Source: a virus. From it: DNA of 46,070 nt. Both the position numbers and the translations under genes were made by a program. This document shows, piece after piece, positions 16,578-24,820 of this stretch. The notes under the pieces are model-generated. The model worked only from the letters and a program-made list of their open reading frames with translations, did no database searches and had not been told where the DNA came from. The number at the start of each line of letters is the position of its first letter. Position 1 is the first letter of the stretch. The stretch is taken from positions 1-46,070 of the IMG/VR virus record IMGVR_UViG_3300021090_000041, one strand, 5' to 3'.

Positions 16578-18511
16578 CTACCTCTCCTAACCGATTGCGC
16601 GAGCTGGAGCACGACCTGCTCGGCTTGCTGTCGCGCCACCTGGGTGTACCAGCTTCTGTCTTGCTCGCCCATGCCAGTGTAGCTGGGCGCAAAGTTCAGG
16701 TTAGCCCCGCCCGACAGGCCGCTTCTGGCGCCGCCTTGTATCTCTTGCTCCCGGACTAGCAAATCTCCCATGCCGACGCCGGGGCCGACGCCGGGCCGGG
16801 CCACACCGCCCCCTTGCATGAATGATTTGAAGCTTGACAACATGTCGGCGTAGTATTGATCGCGTAGTTGCTTCTCATTGCCAAGATAGATTCCCAGTGC
16901 ATTCAACTGTTCCGTGAAGGCCGCCGCCTGTGCCGCCTTCTGTTCGCTGCGGCTCGCATTCAAGGCGGAAAGCTGGTCCTTCCCCGCTGCCTTGATCTCC
17001 GCAACCTGCGCGTCGTAATCGGCTTTGCGCTCTTTTTGTTGCCGGTCAAATTCCACCTTCGCATCATTCTGGCGTGCCTGAAAGTCAGCCAATCGCCGAT
17101 TGCGTTCGCCTTGCTTCTGTGCATTCTCCTCTGTGATCTGTTCCGCGTAATCCGCATTTGTCCGACCTACCTCGATCTGGTGGTCATGCTCTGCGCGGTC
17201 GCGTTGCTCGTTATAGTTTTGGATCTCCTCGAAGGCCGCGCGCGCGTCATTGTTCGCAATCGCGCTTCGCATCGTTTTGGCATGGTCTTGCGCCATGCGC
17301 GCCATTGCGAGCTGGTGATCTTGCTCGTTGCGCTCGACGTCCTTGCCGAAGCGGGCGGCTTGTTTGAGCCGGTCTTTTCGGTCGGATTCTTCCGTCTCTT
17401 TTTCGCTCTTGTAGAAATCCTGAATCTCTTTGACGCGGATGCGGTTGAAATCACCAAGCGCCTTTGACCGTTCCCGACCGTAAGCCTGCTCCGCCTTCAC
17501 AAGCGCCTTGCCGGTATTGTCATTGATACGAGTGACGTCCTTCTGATAGTTGGCGTCTGCCGTCGCTTGCGCTTTACGGAAGGCAACGTAAGTGCCCAAT
17601 CCTTTCTCGGCTTGAATGTCTTGCTCGGACTTGCCGGCCTTTTCCACCGCCGCCGCTGCTTTCTCTGCCGCTTCTGCCGCTTGGTCAAATGCACCCGTCG
17701 CCTTGCCTACAGCCAGCGCCCATTCATCGCCCTTGCCAAAAATATCTCCTATGCCCTTCGCTCCAACGGTTGCGAATTGGCTCAGTCGAGTCCCGCCGCC
17801 CAAGCCAAGATTTTTAGCAAGCCAGTCGTAAATGAGACCGCCTGCCGCGACTCCGCCCAAAGCAGAACCCGCAACACCCAACGCGGATAAACCTGCCCCG
17901 CCCGCCGCCGCACCTGCACCCGTTGCACCGGCGCCAGCCGCGCCGGCCGTCCCTGCCGCTGCCTTGCCTACTCCGAGCAATGCGCCTAGTTTGCCGATGG
18001 AGTTCACCAGAGCGCCGACGGTTGAGAGCGCCGCCCCTCCGCCAGCCAAGACTGTCCCGCCGATCACCGCCGCCTTGATGATGTCGGGGTTGGACTCGAT
18101 CATACCGGCAACCGACCTGGCTAATTCGGCGGCTTTTTCCATGTACGGGATAAGCGTCTCGGCGGATACCTTGCCGATGCGGAGCGTTGAATCCTCGATC
18201 TCTTTTTGCGCGTCAATCCATCGGCGCGATTCGTCGCTTGCCATGCCGACAGATTTGACGTATTGATTCGCGGCCAGGGTGATAGGGCCAAGCAGCGCCC
18301 CGCCGATTGCCCCGATGCGCAAGCCGATGCTGGCTAGTTTTTCGCCTTGCTCGGCCATTCGCATCCAGGCGCGACGCGACGCCTCGGCGGATTGCTCGAC
18401 CTTCTTGGATTCGGCGCTGACCTTCCGCATATCGCCAACAATCTTGTTGGCGGTCGCTTCGTCAACGCCAAACCTCAAAAGTATTTCGAGTTCTTTTTTG
18501 TTATCCGGCAT
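16574..18511 (-). CDS. tail tape measure protein
   Basis: 645 residues. Residues ~1-70 are helical, and ~70-230 contain hydrophobic and Gly/Ala-rich segments (IGGALLGPITLAAN, AAVIGGTVLAGGGAALS, a run of AGAGATGAGAAAGG). Residues ~280-560 are a long charged coiled coil (EKAAAAVEKAGK, RKDRLKQAARFGKDVERNE, KVEFDRQQKERKADYDAQ). This is the pattern of a siphovirus tape measure, which sets tail length and can help DNA passage. At about 0.15 nm per residue, the tail would be near 100 nm. The gene starts inside the 3' end of the DUF5662-like gene and is coupled downstream by ATGA. Confidence 0.9.
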   Translation of the reverse strand: MPDNKKELEILLRFGVDEATANKIVGDMRKVSAESKKVEQSAEASRRAWMRMAEQGEKLASIGLRIGAIGGALLGPITLAANQYVKSVGMASDESRRWIDAQKEIEDSTLRIGKVSAETLIPYMEKAAELARSVAGMIESNPDIIKAAVIGGTVLAGGGAALSTVGALVNSIGKLGALLGVGKAAAGTAGAAGAGATGAGAAAGGAGLSALGVAGSALGGVAAGGLIYDWLAKNLGLGGGTRLSQFATVGAKGIGDIFGKGDEWALAVGKATGAFDQAAEAAEKAAAAVEKAGKSEQDIQAEKGLGTYVAFRKAQATADANYQKDVTRINDNTGKALVKAEQAYGRERSKALGDFNRIRVKEIQDFYKSEKETEESDRKDRLKQAARFGKDVERNEQDHQLAMARMAQDHAKTMRSAIANNDARAAFEEIQNYNEQRDRAEHDHQIEVGRTNADYAEQITEENAQKQGERNRRLADFQARQNDAKVEFDRQQKERKADYDAQVAEIKAAGKDQLSALNASRSEQKAAQAAAFTEQLNALGIYLGNEKQLRDQYYADMLSSFKSFMQGGGVARPGVGPGVGMGDLLVREQEIQGGARSGLSGGANLNFAPSYTGMGEQDRSWYTQVARQQAEQVVLQLAQSVRRGR

Positions 18512-19007
18512 GTTGGCTATCCAGTCCCAATATTGCCTCTATCTCTCGGCGCGTCTCTGGATGCAGCTTTATTTTGTCCTTATTAGCACGATACCATTCT
18601 GGTGTGTTTGGATTGCCGTAAGCCCGCCCAGCCCCACGCCAATCGGCTATCATCTCAAGCATGTACACGCGCGGAATTTTTAGGCAGTATTCCCCATCTG
18701 TGTCATTGATGAGATACCAATACTGCCAGTGGTGTTTATTGGTTCGCTGGTGGTGTAGCCAAGCATAATCAAATTCGGTGCTGAGTCCCTTTGGGTCATA
18801 ATAGCCCGTCTTGTCTCTGACAATCCGAGGCACACCAAATTGATCATAGAATGTATGGACATATGCAAACCACTCGATAGGCAAGAACTTTGTCCAGTCA
18901 TGCAGTATCGCCAAATGAATGGGAACACCGATCCTGAAACACTCAATGAACACAAACCATTTATGTGTGATGACTTTCGCCAAATACATCAAATGGTCTT
19001 TTGCCAT
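18501..19007 (-). CDS. DUF5662-like protein in the tail module
   Basis: A 168-residue protein resembling DUF5662, recalled from memory. Conserved-looking features are THKWFVFIEC, LHDWTKFLPIEWFAYVHTFY, AWLHHQRTNKHHWQYW and MIADWRGAGRAYGN. The many His and Asp residues (HD, HH, HHW) suggest a metal site, as in HD-like or catalase-related folds, but function is unknown. It sits between a small structural-type gene and the tape measure, and overlaps the tape measure start by 11 bases. It looks like an inserted accessory gene in an otherwise normal tail operon. Confidence 0.7.
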   Translation of the reverse strand: MAKDHLMYLAKVITHKWFVFIECFRIGVPIHLAILHDWTKFLPIEWFAYVHTFYDQFGVPRIVRDKTGYYDPKGLSTEFDYAWLHHQRTNKHHWQYWYLINDTDGEYCLKIPRVYMLEMIADWRGAGRAYGNPNTPEWYRANKDKIKLHPETRREIEAILGLDSQHAG

Positions 19008-19033
19008 CTCAATCTTTTCCTCACCTTTGGAAA

Positions 19034-19336
19034 TTAGCTCAGGAACGTTGCTCGCACTACTGCCGCTGTCGTCACCGCGCCGTCAAGGATAAACTTGGCC
19101 TGTTGCGTGTTCTTCGTGCCGTCCAGGGTGTAAAGCGCCAAGCCAGCCGTCAGTTGAAATCCTGCCGCGCTGGTTGGGTCAGTTCCGTCATAGCGCAGGC
19201 GCACGGCCTGAGTGCCAACCTGGAATTGCACCAGTTCGGCATTGCCTGCTTTGGTTGCATCGAAGCCTACCGCTGCCGTGCTAACCGCCAAATCCTCATA
19301 AGCCATTGCTACAGGCGTCTGTCTTTGATGTCCCAT
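19034..19336 (-). CDS. small beta-rich putative virion protein
   Basis: 100 residues, not recognised. It is rich in Ala, Thr, Val and Gly with alternating hydrophobic positions (AVRLRYDGTDPTSAAGFQLTAGLALYTLDG), so probably a small beta sandwich of the kind that decorates heads or tails. A GAGGTGAT ribosome site precedes ATG 19336. It lies between the tail chaperone frameshift product and the DUF5662-like gene. Confidence 0.6.
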   Translation of the reverse strand: MGHQRQTPVAMAYEDLAVSTAAVGFDATKAGNAELVQFQVGTQAVRLRYDGTDPTSAAGFQLTAGLALYTLDGTKNTQQAKFILDGAVTTAAVVRATFLS

Positions 19337-19345
19337 GCTATCACC

Positions 19346-19935
19346 TCATCCATTGCCTTTCTGGAAAGATTTTTTCGCCCACCGAGCCACGCGAGCGACC
19401 TTGAGAATGTCGTGCATGAGTTCGTCGGGCTGGTCGAGTAATCCACCCGCTGCTGGAAAGCATCGCCAGTCTAGCCGCTCTAGCCACGTCCAGGCTGTCC
19501 AGGCCCGCTCGAAAGCCTCTTGATTGACGAAAGCAACATCGGGTATCTCGTTGTCCTCATTCGGTGTGTCGTACCAAGAGGTCAAGCGGCGGCAGAGTTC
19601 GTCGATTCTTTTGGGTCATCATCGCTCTTTGGATCTGCTCGGCTAGGATTCCACGCCGGATTAAGCTCATACACCGCGTCGGCCCATTCATTCAATAGCC
19701 CACCCGGCATTGCACGAAACGCCTCGAACGTGATAGGCAGCTCGACGCCGGTCGCCGAGACGACGCAGGCCGTGAAGGTGGGCCAGGTGAACGTCCTCAT
19801 CATGCGCAAGATAGGGTCGGGTTCCTCTGACTTGATCCCATCGTCGGCCATGTACACACGCCGTATCTCGTGCTCAATCGTCGCCTCGGATAGCGTGATG
19901 GATAGACTGCCATTCGTGATGGTCTTGATTCGCAT
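19346..19935 (-). CDS. tail assembly chaperone GT (long form by -1 frameshift)
   Basis: Predicted 196-residue fusion. The first 109 residues are shared with the short form, then a -1 shift at CCCAAAA (19609-19615) enters a frame open to 19346, adding 87 residues that begin RIDELCRRLTSWYD. The second frame also reads as an independent frame from TTG 19585, but TTG has no good ribosome site, and the codons upstream of it in that frame look protein-like. The arrangement matches lambda gpG/gpGT: two chaperones before the tape measure, joined by a programmed shift, that fold around the tape measure and recruit tube subunits. The aromatic, acidic C-terminal part (ERAWTAWTWLERLDW) is new relative to the short form. 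Confidence 0.75.
19582..19935 (-). CDS. tail assembly chaperone G (short form)
   Basis: 117 residues, just downstream of the major tail tube gene. The N-terminal half is beta-rich (IKTITNGSLSITLSEATIEHEIRR) and the C-terminal tail is acidic and disordered (RADPKSDDDPKES). That is typical of the zero-frame product of siphovirus tail chaperone pairs. The slippery heptamer is at codons 107-109, near the end of this gene, as in lambda G. It is expected to be made in excess over the long form. The start is ATG 19935 with GAGGTCG upstream. Confidence 0.75.
   Translation of the reverse strand: MRIKTITNGSLSITLSEATIEHEIRRVYMADDGIKSEEPDPILRMMRTFTWPTFTACVVSATGVELPITFEAFRAMPGGLLNEWADAVYELNPAWNPSRADPKSDDDPKESTNSAAA
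19609..19615 (-). other. -1 frameshift slippery site CCCAAAA
   Basis: On the minus strand the heptamer reads C-CCA-AAA in the zero frame of the chaperone gene (codon 108 starts at 19614), an exact X-XXY-YYZ site. Slipping back one base continues in an open frame for 87 codons. Confidence 0.75.
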
Positions 19936-19938
19936 GTC

Positions 19939-20763
19939 CTACACGACCTCGTAAGATGAGAATCCCTTCGCCCCATCGGCGGGTGCGCTGGTGAACGTGA
20001 TGGCGCTGGTCGTGACGGCGGCGCTGGCGATGACCTGCAGCACACCATTTACCCATACCTTCATCTTGGCAGTCGCTTGCGCGTTCGTCTCCAGGGTGAA
20101 AGAGGTCGTCGAACCATCACCCTTGAAGGCCATAAAGTGCGGCTTGTATTCAGACACGACGCGAATGGCCTGGGCATCTACCGCGCCCTCGGTCGCTTCT
20201 TCCAGGGCAGTGCCCCAGAGGTGCTTCATGAAGAATTGTGGCTGGACGGTATACACCTGCGCGGTGGGATTTTCATCAAAATTGCCCGACCTTGGGAACA
20301 GCCAAGCCTTTGGGAAAATGTAGGCGTTCCAGTACCGTTTGCCGTAATTGGTCGGGGTATCGCGGTCGGCATCAATTGCCTGTTGGTACATGACAACGCC
20401 AACCTGAGATTCGTCCCCGCTGTGGTTGGTGCGGATGGGGTACATCTTCATCTCGCCCACCGTGAAGGATTTGGGGCCGCCCTGCACCGCCGCGTCCACC
20501 GTATCGTTGATCTTACTGACCGTCATCTCCGCCGTGACCGGCTCGGTGGCGGGCAGAATATCAACGATTTGGGGTTTGTCGTCACCGAAGACCACGATGG
20601 TACGCGGGGCCGGATCGGTGACGTTGACGTTCCTCACCGCCGAAACATTGATTCCCTCGTAGGCCGCCGTGCTCGGCGCATCGGGATACCCATTGGCGTC
20701 TAGCTCGAAAATCTGGACTTTCCGAACTCCCACGCCGGCGCGAGTTGTGTTTGGTGCTGTCAT
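19939..20763 (-). CDS. major tail tube protein
   Basis: 274 residues, immediately upstream of the tail chaperones and downstream of the tail-terminator-like gene, the normal position for the siphovirus tube subunit. The sequence is beta-rich with conserved-looking segments (VRKVQIFELDANGYP, VTAEMTVSKINDT, YWNAYIFPKAWLFP). A C-terminal ~75-residue extension (FMAFKGDGSTTSFTLETNA to SYEVV) resembles an added Ig-like domain, as several tube proteins carry on the tail surface. A good start is ATG 20763 after GGAGGT. Confidence 0.75.
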   Translation of the reverse strand: MTAPNTTRAGVGVRKVQIFELDANGYPDAPSTAAYEGINVSAVRNVNVTDPAPRTIVVFGDDKPQIVDILPATEPVTAEMTVSKINDTVDAAVQGGPKSFTVGEMKMYPIRTNHSGDESQVGVVMYQQAIDADRDTPTNYGKRYWNAYIFPKAWLFPRSGNFDENPTAQVYTVQPQFFMKHLWGTALEEATEGAVDAQAIRVVSEYKPHFMAFKGDGSTTSFTLETNAQATAKMKVWVNGVLQVIASAAVTTSAITFTSAPADGAKGFSSYEVV

Positions 20764-20781
20764 TGTACTTACCTCCTGAGA

Positions 20782-21252
20782 TTACCAATCGTATCGTTCC
20801 ATGACGGGTAACGTCATGGTCAAGCCATAGAAGTTGCCGCCGCTGGCAACGTCCCCGTACTGAATCTCGCCGATTGCGCACTGCAACCGGAGTGTGTCGC
20901 GCTCATCGCCCAGGGTCAGGACATCGCCTGTTATTTTCAACATGTCCTGGGTGAGCACCTGCGCAACAGGATATTCCCAGGCCCGCGCCCGTGTTTCAAG
21001 ATCGGGCAATGGGGTAGCGCCGAGCGCCCCGACGAAAAAGAAAATCTCGACCGTGTAGCGATGGATGAAATACCCATTCGGACTGTACTCGATCGAGTAG
21101 GGCTGCGACTGCTTGAGAATCGCGCAAGGAAAGTCTCCCAGGTTGGTTTGCTCGGGCGGGGCGCTATGAACACGCACGATGGCGGGCTGCCCCGCAACCG
21201 TCGCGGTCAAGAGTTGCGTTTGTATGAGAGTGAAGACAGATGAAACGCTCAT
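20782..21252 (-). CDS. tail terminator / tail completion-like protein
   Basis: 156 residues. The N-terminal helix (SSVFTLIQTQLLTATV) followed by strands (IEYSPNGYFIHRYTVEIFFFVG) and the position between head-tail connector and tube gene fit a lambda gpU-like tail terminator. That protein caps the tube and joins it to the head. Its family could not be proven by eye. The start overlaps the connector stop by ATGA. Confidence 0.6.
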   Translation of the reverse strand: MSVSSVFTLIQTQLLTATVAGQPAIVRVHSAPPEQTNLGDFPCAILKQSQPYSIEYSPNGYFIHRYTVEIFFFVGALGATPLPDLETRARAWEYPVAQVLTQDMLKITGDVLTLGDERDTLRLQCAIGEIQYGDVASGGNFYGLTMTLPVMERYDW

Positions 21253-22085
21253 CCTATGCCTACCCGTATCAAGCCAAGTTGGCTCAATCGTGTGTTGACG
21301 TATTTGGTAATGTCCTTCGGCGTGTTGAAAGTGATGTCGTCCACCACGACCGTCTCACCAACAGGGTTCGCCCGAATGCGGTAGTTGGCTGCCACACCCA
21401 CACGCGCAATCATCTCGATTCGCTCATCCACGGCCCAGCGTGAGATAGCCACTCCATTGAGGTGGATGGCCGCCGTCGAACCATTGACGCCCCGGACAAC
21501 TGTCACTGTGTCGGTCGTGCTTATCGCTACCGCGCTGGCATATAGCCACTCTGTCCCGATCTGTAGCAACCAGCCGGCTTTGATCGTGCCCGTCTGGACA
21601 GTCAGGCTGGTGCTCGATGCGTTGATGCTGGTAGTGTTCTGGACTGTTCCGCCCGTTGCCACCCATGCGTTGGAATAATCGGCGTGGTAGCCGAACTTGC
21701 CCAGCACCGAGATAGCGCCCTCGGGATTTCCATCGCTGTCCGTCGCCCATTGATTCGGCGAAGAGGCCAAAACAGTGACCCGTTCCTTTGGCGTTCGGTT
21801 CAATGGATAAAGCTTGTAATAGGCGGACGTGATAGCGTTCCCGTCCCCGTTGGTCAAGGTCATCAGCTCGACCAGGTCGTCGTCAAAATTGATCGAATTT
21901 CCGCGCCTCGGCGTGTCATAGGTTTGTGTGTCGATGCGCGGATAGAAGCGACGATTCGTCAGGTTGTCTATCTCGCGCGACACCGAATGGATCAAGTCGG
22001 CGAGCAGCACGTCGTCGGCTGTGCCCAGTATGTCCAAATAGTTTGTCTTCACGGCTGAGATCGTCGTATAGTCCCCGTAATTCAT
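21249..22085 (-). CDS. head-tail connector (gp6/adaptor-like) with extra domain
   Basis: 278 residues. Residues ~1-60 (YTTISAVKTNYLDI, DDVLLADLIHSVSREIDNLTNRRFYPR) match the helical opening of HK97 gp6-like adaptor proteins that bind below the portal. The remainder is a long beta-rich extension unusual for the family (normally ~100-200 residues), with SSTSLTVQTGTIKAGWLLQIG and TDTVTVVRGVNGS. It starts by ATGA overlap with the last gene of the glycan cassette, which therefore interrupts the head-to-tail gene order. Confidence 0.75.
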   Translation of the reverse strand: MNYGDYTTISAVKTNYLDILGTADDVLLADLIHSVSREIDNLTNRRFYPRIDTQTYDTPRRGNSINFDDDLVELMTLTNGDGNAITSAYYKLYPLNRTPKERVTVLASSPNQWATDSDGNPEGAISVLGKFGYHADYSNAWVATGGTVQNTTSINASSTSLTVQTGTIKAGWLLQIGTEWLYASAVAISTTDTVTVVRGVNGSTAAIHLNGVAISRWAVDERIEMIARVGVAANYRIRANPVGETVVVDDITFNTPKDITKYVNTRLSQLGLIRVGIG

Positions 22086-22786
22086 CCTCTCGCCTCCAAC
22101 TCAGCCATCGGAACACCCAGGATGGGTAGCCAATCGTTTGGAAATCCATGCGCTTTTCGCACTTCGAGCAACTGCGTGTCTTCCTCGTAGTACCCGCGCA
22201 CGGAGTCATACACCGAATCGTACACCGTCGAGTCGTACAGATAGTGATGGTGATCGAGCCGCGCATCCTGGGCATACAAGTAGCGCCCCTCGCGCCGAGC
22301 GCGGAAACCTATCTCCAAATCACAGTTGAAATGCTTGTAGACCGGCACGACGAACACGCCACTGAGATGTTGCACACAATAGGAGCGTGTCACCGCATAG
22401 TGCGTCGCAAAGGCCCAACCATCCGTGCGGTGACAGTCATTCAAGCCGATAACGCCGCACCGTTCCGGCAGCTTGTCCACCCACGGCAATAACGCATCGA
22501 GCCAGCCATCACACCATGACACGTCATCAGAGCCGAGCACAAATAGATCACCCGTCGCGTGCCAGGCTCCCTCATTCCAGCCCGCTGCCGCGCCCTTGTG
22601 CTCCGGGCGGAATAGAATCTTAGCTCCCAAGCCGAGCAATGATTGTGCCGTAGGCTCATGCACTTCCACGACGACGATCACTTCCGCGTCATGGCCTTTC
22701 ACAGTTTCAACGCATCGGCTAACGCAATTTGGAACTTGATTGGCGTCAGGCCGGCCCATTGTCGGAATGATGATGGAGGTTTTCAT
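22082..22786 (-). CDS. family 2-like glycosyltransferase
   Basis: 234 residues with a GT-A fold opening (MKTSIIIPTMGRPDANQVP), a nucleotide-binding DxD-like site at LGSDDVSW, and GWNEGAWHATGDLF typical of GT2 acceptor-side helices. It transfers a sugar from an activated nucleotide donor; donor and acceptor are unknown. A short tandem repeat of YDS units (YDSTVYDSVYDSV), encoded by near-identical ~12-base units, is present near residue 190. It closely resembles the GT2 gene at 24134, suggesting duplication within the cassette. It overlaps both neighbours by ATGA. Confidence 0.85.
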   Translation of the reverse strand: MKTSIIIPTMGRPDANQVPNCVSRCVETVKGHDAEVIVVVEVHEPTAQSLLGLGAKILFRPEHKGAAAGWNEGAWHATGDLFVLGSDDVSWCDGWLDALLPWVDKLPERCGVIGLNDCHRTDGWAFATHYAVTRSYCVQHLSGVFVVPVYKHFNCDLEIGFRARREGRYLYAQDARLDHHHYLYDSTVYDSVYDSVRGYYEEDTQLLEVRKAHGFPNDWLPILGVPMAELEARG

Positions 22787-23415
22787 AGGTTGCCTGCCTC
22801 GAAAAACTGGCGCGACGTCTCCTGGCTGTACTGATGGCGAACGGCCTTATTCATCACAGCCGGCGGGACGGTGACGATGTCCGCCCTTGCAATCGCGGCG
22901 GCTTGCACGTCTGCCGGACCTCGGATGCTGCCGACGATTAGCTGAGCCCCAGTTCTATTCCAGCTTACATAGTTCGTCACGATTCGAGCTGGATCGCCGC
23001 CCTCGTCCGCTACCCGTCCCCAGAACAAGCTCACGTAAGACGCTCCTGCCAACGTCGCCAGCATCAGTTGGTTGAACGACATGCAAATGGTTGCGTTGAC
23101 CGTACAGTTATAGCCCACAGCCAAAGCATGAATCATGCCGAGATTGTCACGACCATCTGGATTTAGGATAGGCACTTTAATAACGAGTCTGATTAGGTCT
23201 TTGAGCAAGTAAGCAGCCTCCATGAGCATATCGTTTTCATTCTGCCCTACCAACTCGACGCTTACGCTTTCCATTGGCACGATCTTGCAAATCTCGGTCA
23301 GCCGAGCTACGCGCTCTGCAACAGGCAGAAGCGTCGGGTTAGTCGTCACGCCGCTGATGACGGGCCGCCATCGCTGTATCTCTCTCACATCGGCAGAGTC
23401 CAGATAGAGTTTCAT
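22783..23415 (-). CDS. transaldolase / fructose-6-phosphate aldolase-like enzyme
   Basis: 210 residues, the usual length of TalC/FSA-type small transaldolases. MKLYLDSADVREIQ at the start, ISGVTTNPTLL, the Schiff-base Lys region LVIKVPILNPDG, and VNATICMSFNQLMLATLAGASYVSLFWGRV are hallmark segments. The reaction in the family is reversible aldol cleavage or transfer of a C3 unit (for example dihydroxyacetone from fructose 6-phosphate). I chose ATG 23415, overlapping the previous stop by ATGA; the longer open frame upstream is a shadow of the adjacent gene. Phages more often carry transaldolases as metabolic genes; here it sits in a glycan cassette. Confidence 0.9.
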   Translation of the reverse strand: MKLYLDSADVREIQRWRPVISGVTTNPTLLPVAERVARLTEICKIVPMESVSVELVGQNENDMLMEAAYLLKDLIRLVIKVPILNPDGRDNLGMIHALAVGYNCTVNATICMSFNQLMLATLAGASYVSLFWGRVADEGGDPARIVTNYVSWNRTGAQLIVGSIRGPADVQAAAIARADIVTVPPAVMNKAVRHQYSQETSRQFFEAGNL

Positions 23416-24137
23416 ACCACTCTGACGCGCCTTTCCCGCGCTTGCTTGTAATAGTCTACCCAGGTGTCCTGGTTGCGCACGCCGGGAGCCATGTAGCCCC
23501 AGCCGTTGCAATGGTTGTTCTCGGACAATCGGCAACTTGATGCCTTTTGCTGTACCCATTCCAGGCTGAGATATTTGTAGTGCAACAGGCGCACATCGTT
23601 CCGAGCCATGACGACACAACCGGATGGGTCGCAACTGTGCGCGCCTGGGATGTATTGAGGCGACACGCACGGCTTGAACAGCGCGCACTTGTCCATGTGG
23701 GCAGGGTTGCGTACACCAAACTGGATCCAATCGGTAAGCCGGCCCTGCCCAGGTATACCCTCCAATCCATCCCCGATCATGTCTCAGCCTTCGCACTGCG
23801 AGATGGTGATGCCGCGCTTGTCGTACTCGGTAAGTAATTGGCGCAAGTCGGCATGGTACAAGAATTCGTCGGTATCCACCACGATAAACCAATCCGAATC
23901 GGGATAGTATCGGTAGGCCGTGTTTTTGATGCCGATGTTCACCCCGTCGTCAATCCTGCCGCCCGTGTCCGAGTCGTGCATCACGGCATTGGGCAACGTG
24001 GCGATGAATTCCCGCGTGCCGTCCGTGCTCATGCCGTCGAAAAACACGAACCGATCAACGATGCCTTGATAGTGCCGGACAAAATAGGGCAACATCACCA
24101 TTTCGTTGTAGACGGACGCAATCAGCGTGATGATCAT
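23412..24137 (-). pseudogene. glycosyltransferase interrupted by one in-frame TGA
   Basis: Two open segments in the same frame, 24137-23787 (117 residues) and 23780-23412 (122 residues), are separated only by TGA at 23784-23786 plus one Asp codon. Together they read as one ~240-residue glycosyltransferase. The first part has ITLIASVYNEMVMLPYF, FVFFDGMSTDGTREF and the DxD site VVDTDEFLY. The second has GQGRLTDWIQFGVRNP, a Cys-rich CDPSGC region and LLHYKYLSLEWVQ. In homologues I recall, an aromatic residue follows the Cys-x-Gly before the Met, so TGA may replace a Trp or similar codon. It could be a real loss, a sequencing error or readthrough. A restart at ATG 23780 is possible but would leave no catalytic domain. 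Confidence 0.7.
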
Positions 24138-24820
24138 CGCAACACCGGCTCAAAATCATTCGGAAAGCCAGCGGCTTGCCGACGGTTGAATGTTTCCTCG
24201 TCCGCCTTGAAATACTTTCGGGCGAGGCGATACGTGTCGTCCTCTGGCGCTTTGCCATTCATGGACGAACGATGCTCGACAACCGATTCTTCGCACCATA
24301 CGTAACAACCCTCGATCTTCGCCCTGACATTCATCTCCGGGTCAGTCCAGTAGTGGTGGTAGGCAGGGATCGCCAGCACGCCACCCATCACCTCGATGAT
24401 ACACTGGCGGGTCACCAGAAAATGAGTTGCCATGTGGTCGGTCCGGTCAAGGTCATTGAAACCCACCATGCCCTGCCCACCCGGCAGAGTTTGCAGGGCC
24501 GCCAGTGCCGCATCAAGCCAGCCCGGATGCCAGATCAAGTCGTCCGCGCCGGGTATGAAGGCGTTCGCATACGCCAACGCCTTTAGCCCAATATTCCAGC
24601 TTGCTACTGCCCCGACCTGTTTTGGATTAAACACCGCGTCATTTCCATCCAACAGCATCGCCGCACTATCAGTCAGTGCCTGGTAGTATGGCTCTACATC
24701 GCCATCAATGATAGCCAGGCACTCGACATCGTGTTCCTGCGTCGTCTCGAAAAACAGGTCAATACAACGACGCAACTGTGCGGGTCGCCCTCGGCTCGGG
24801 ATGATACACGCGACTTTCAT
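24134..24820 (-). CDS. family 2-like glycosyltransferase
   Basis: 228 residues, GT-A fold: MKVACIIPSRGRPAQLRR at the start, a nucleotide-site acidic pair in PGADDLIWHPGWLDAA, and GMVGFNDLDRTDHMATHF followed by AYHHYWTDPEMNVRA. The pattern (LND/FNDLDRTD, FLVTR or YAVTR, then the aromatic region) matches the GT2 gene at 22082 along its length, so the two look like diverged paralogues in one cassette. It is coupled by ATGA on both sides. Donor sugar is unknown. Confidence 0.85.
   Translation of the reverse strand: MKVACIIPSRGRPAQLRRCIDLFFETTQEHDVECLAIIDGDVEPYYQALTDSAAMLLDGNDAVFNPKQVGAVASWNIGLKALAYANAFIPGADDLIWHPGWLDAALAALQTLPGGQGMVGFNDLDRTDHMATHFLVTRQCIIEVMGGVLAIPAYHHYWTDPEMNVRAKIEGCYVWCEESVVEHRSSMNGKAPEDDTYRLARKYFKADEETFNRRQAAGFPNDFEPVLR

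Noticed and set aside
19346-19585. Separate gene starting at TTG 19585
   Set aside because: The frame is better explained as the -1 frameshift extension of the tail chaperone: there is a slippery CCCAAAA and the codons before TTG look like protein.
23784-23786. Alternative genetic code (TGA as Trp or Gly)
   Set aside because: TGA serves as the stop in many ATGA-coupled genes throughout, so a recoded TGA is not supported.
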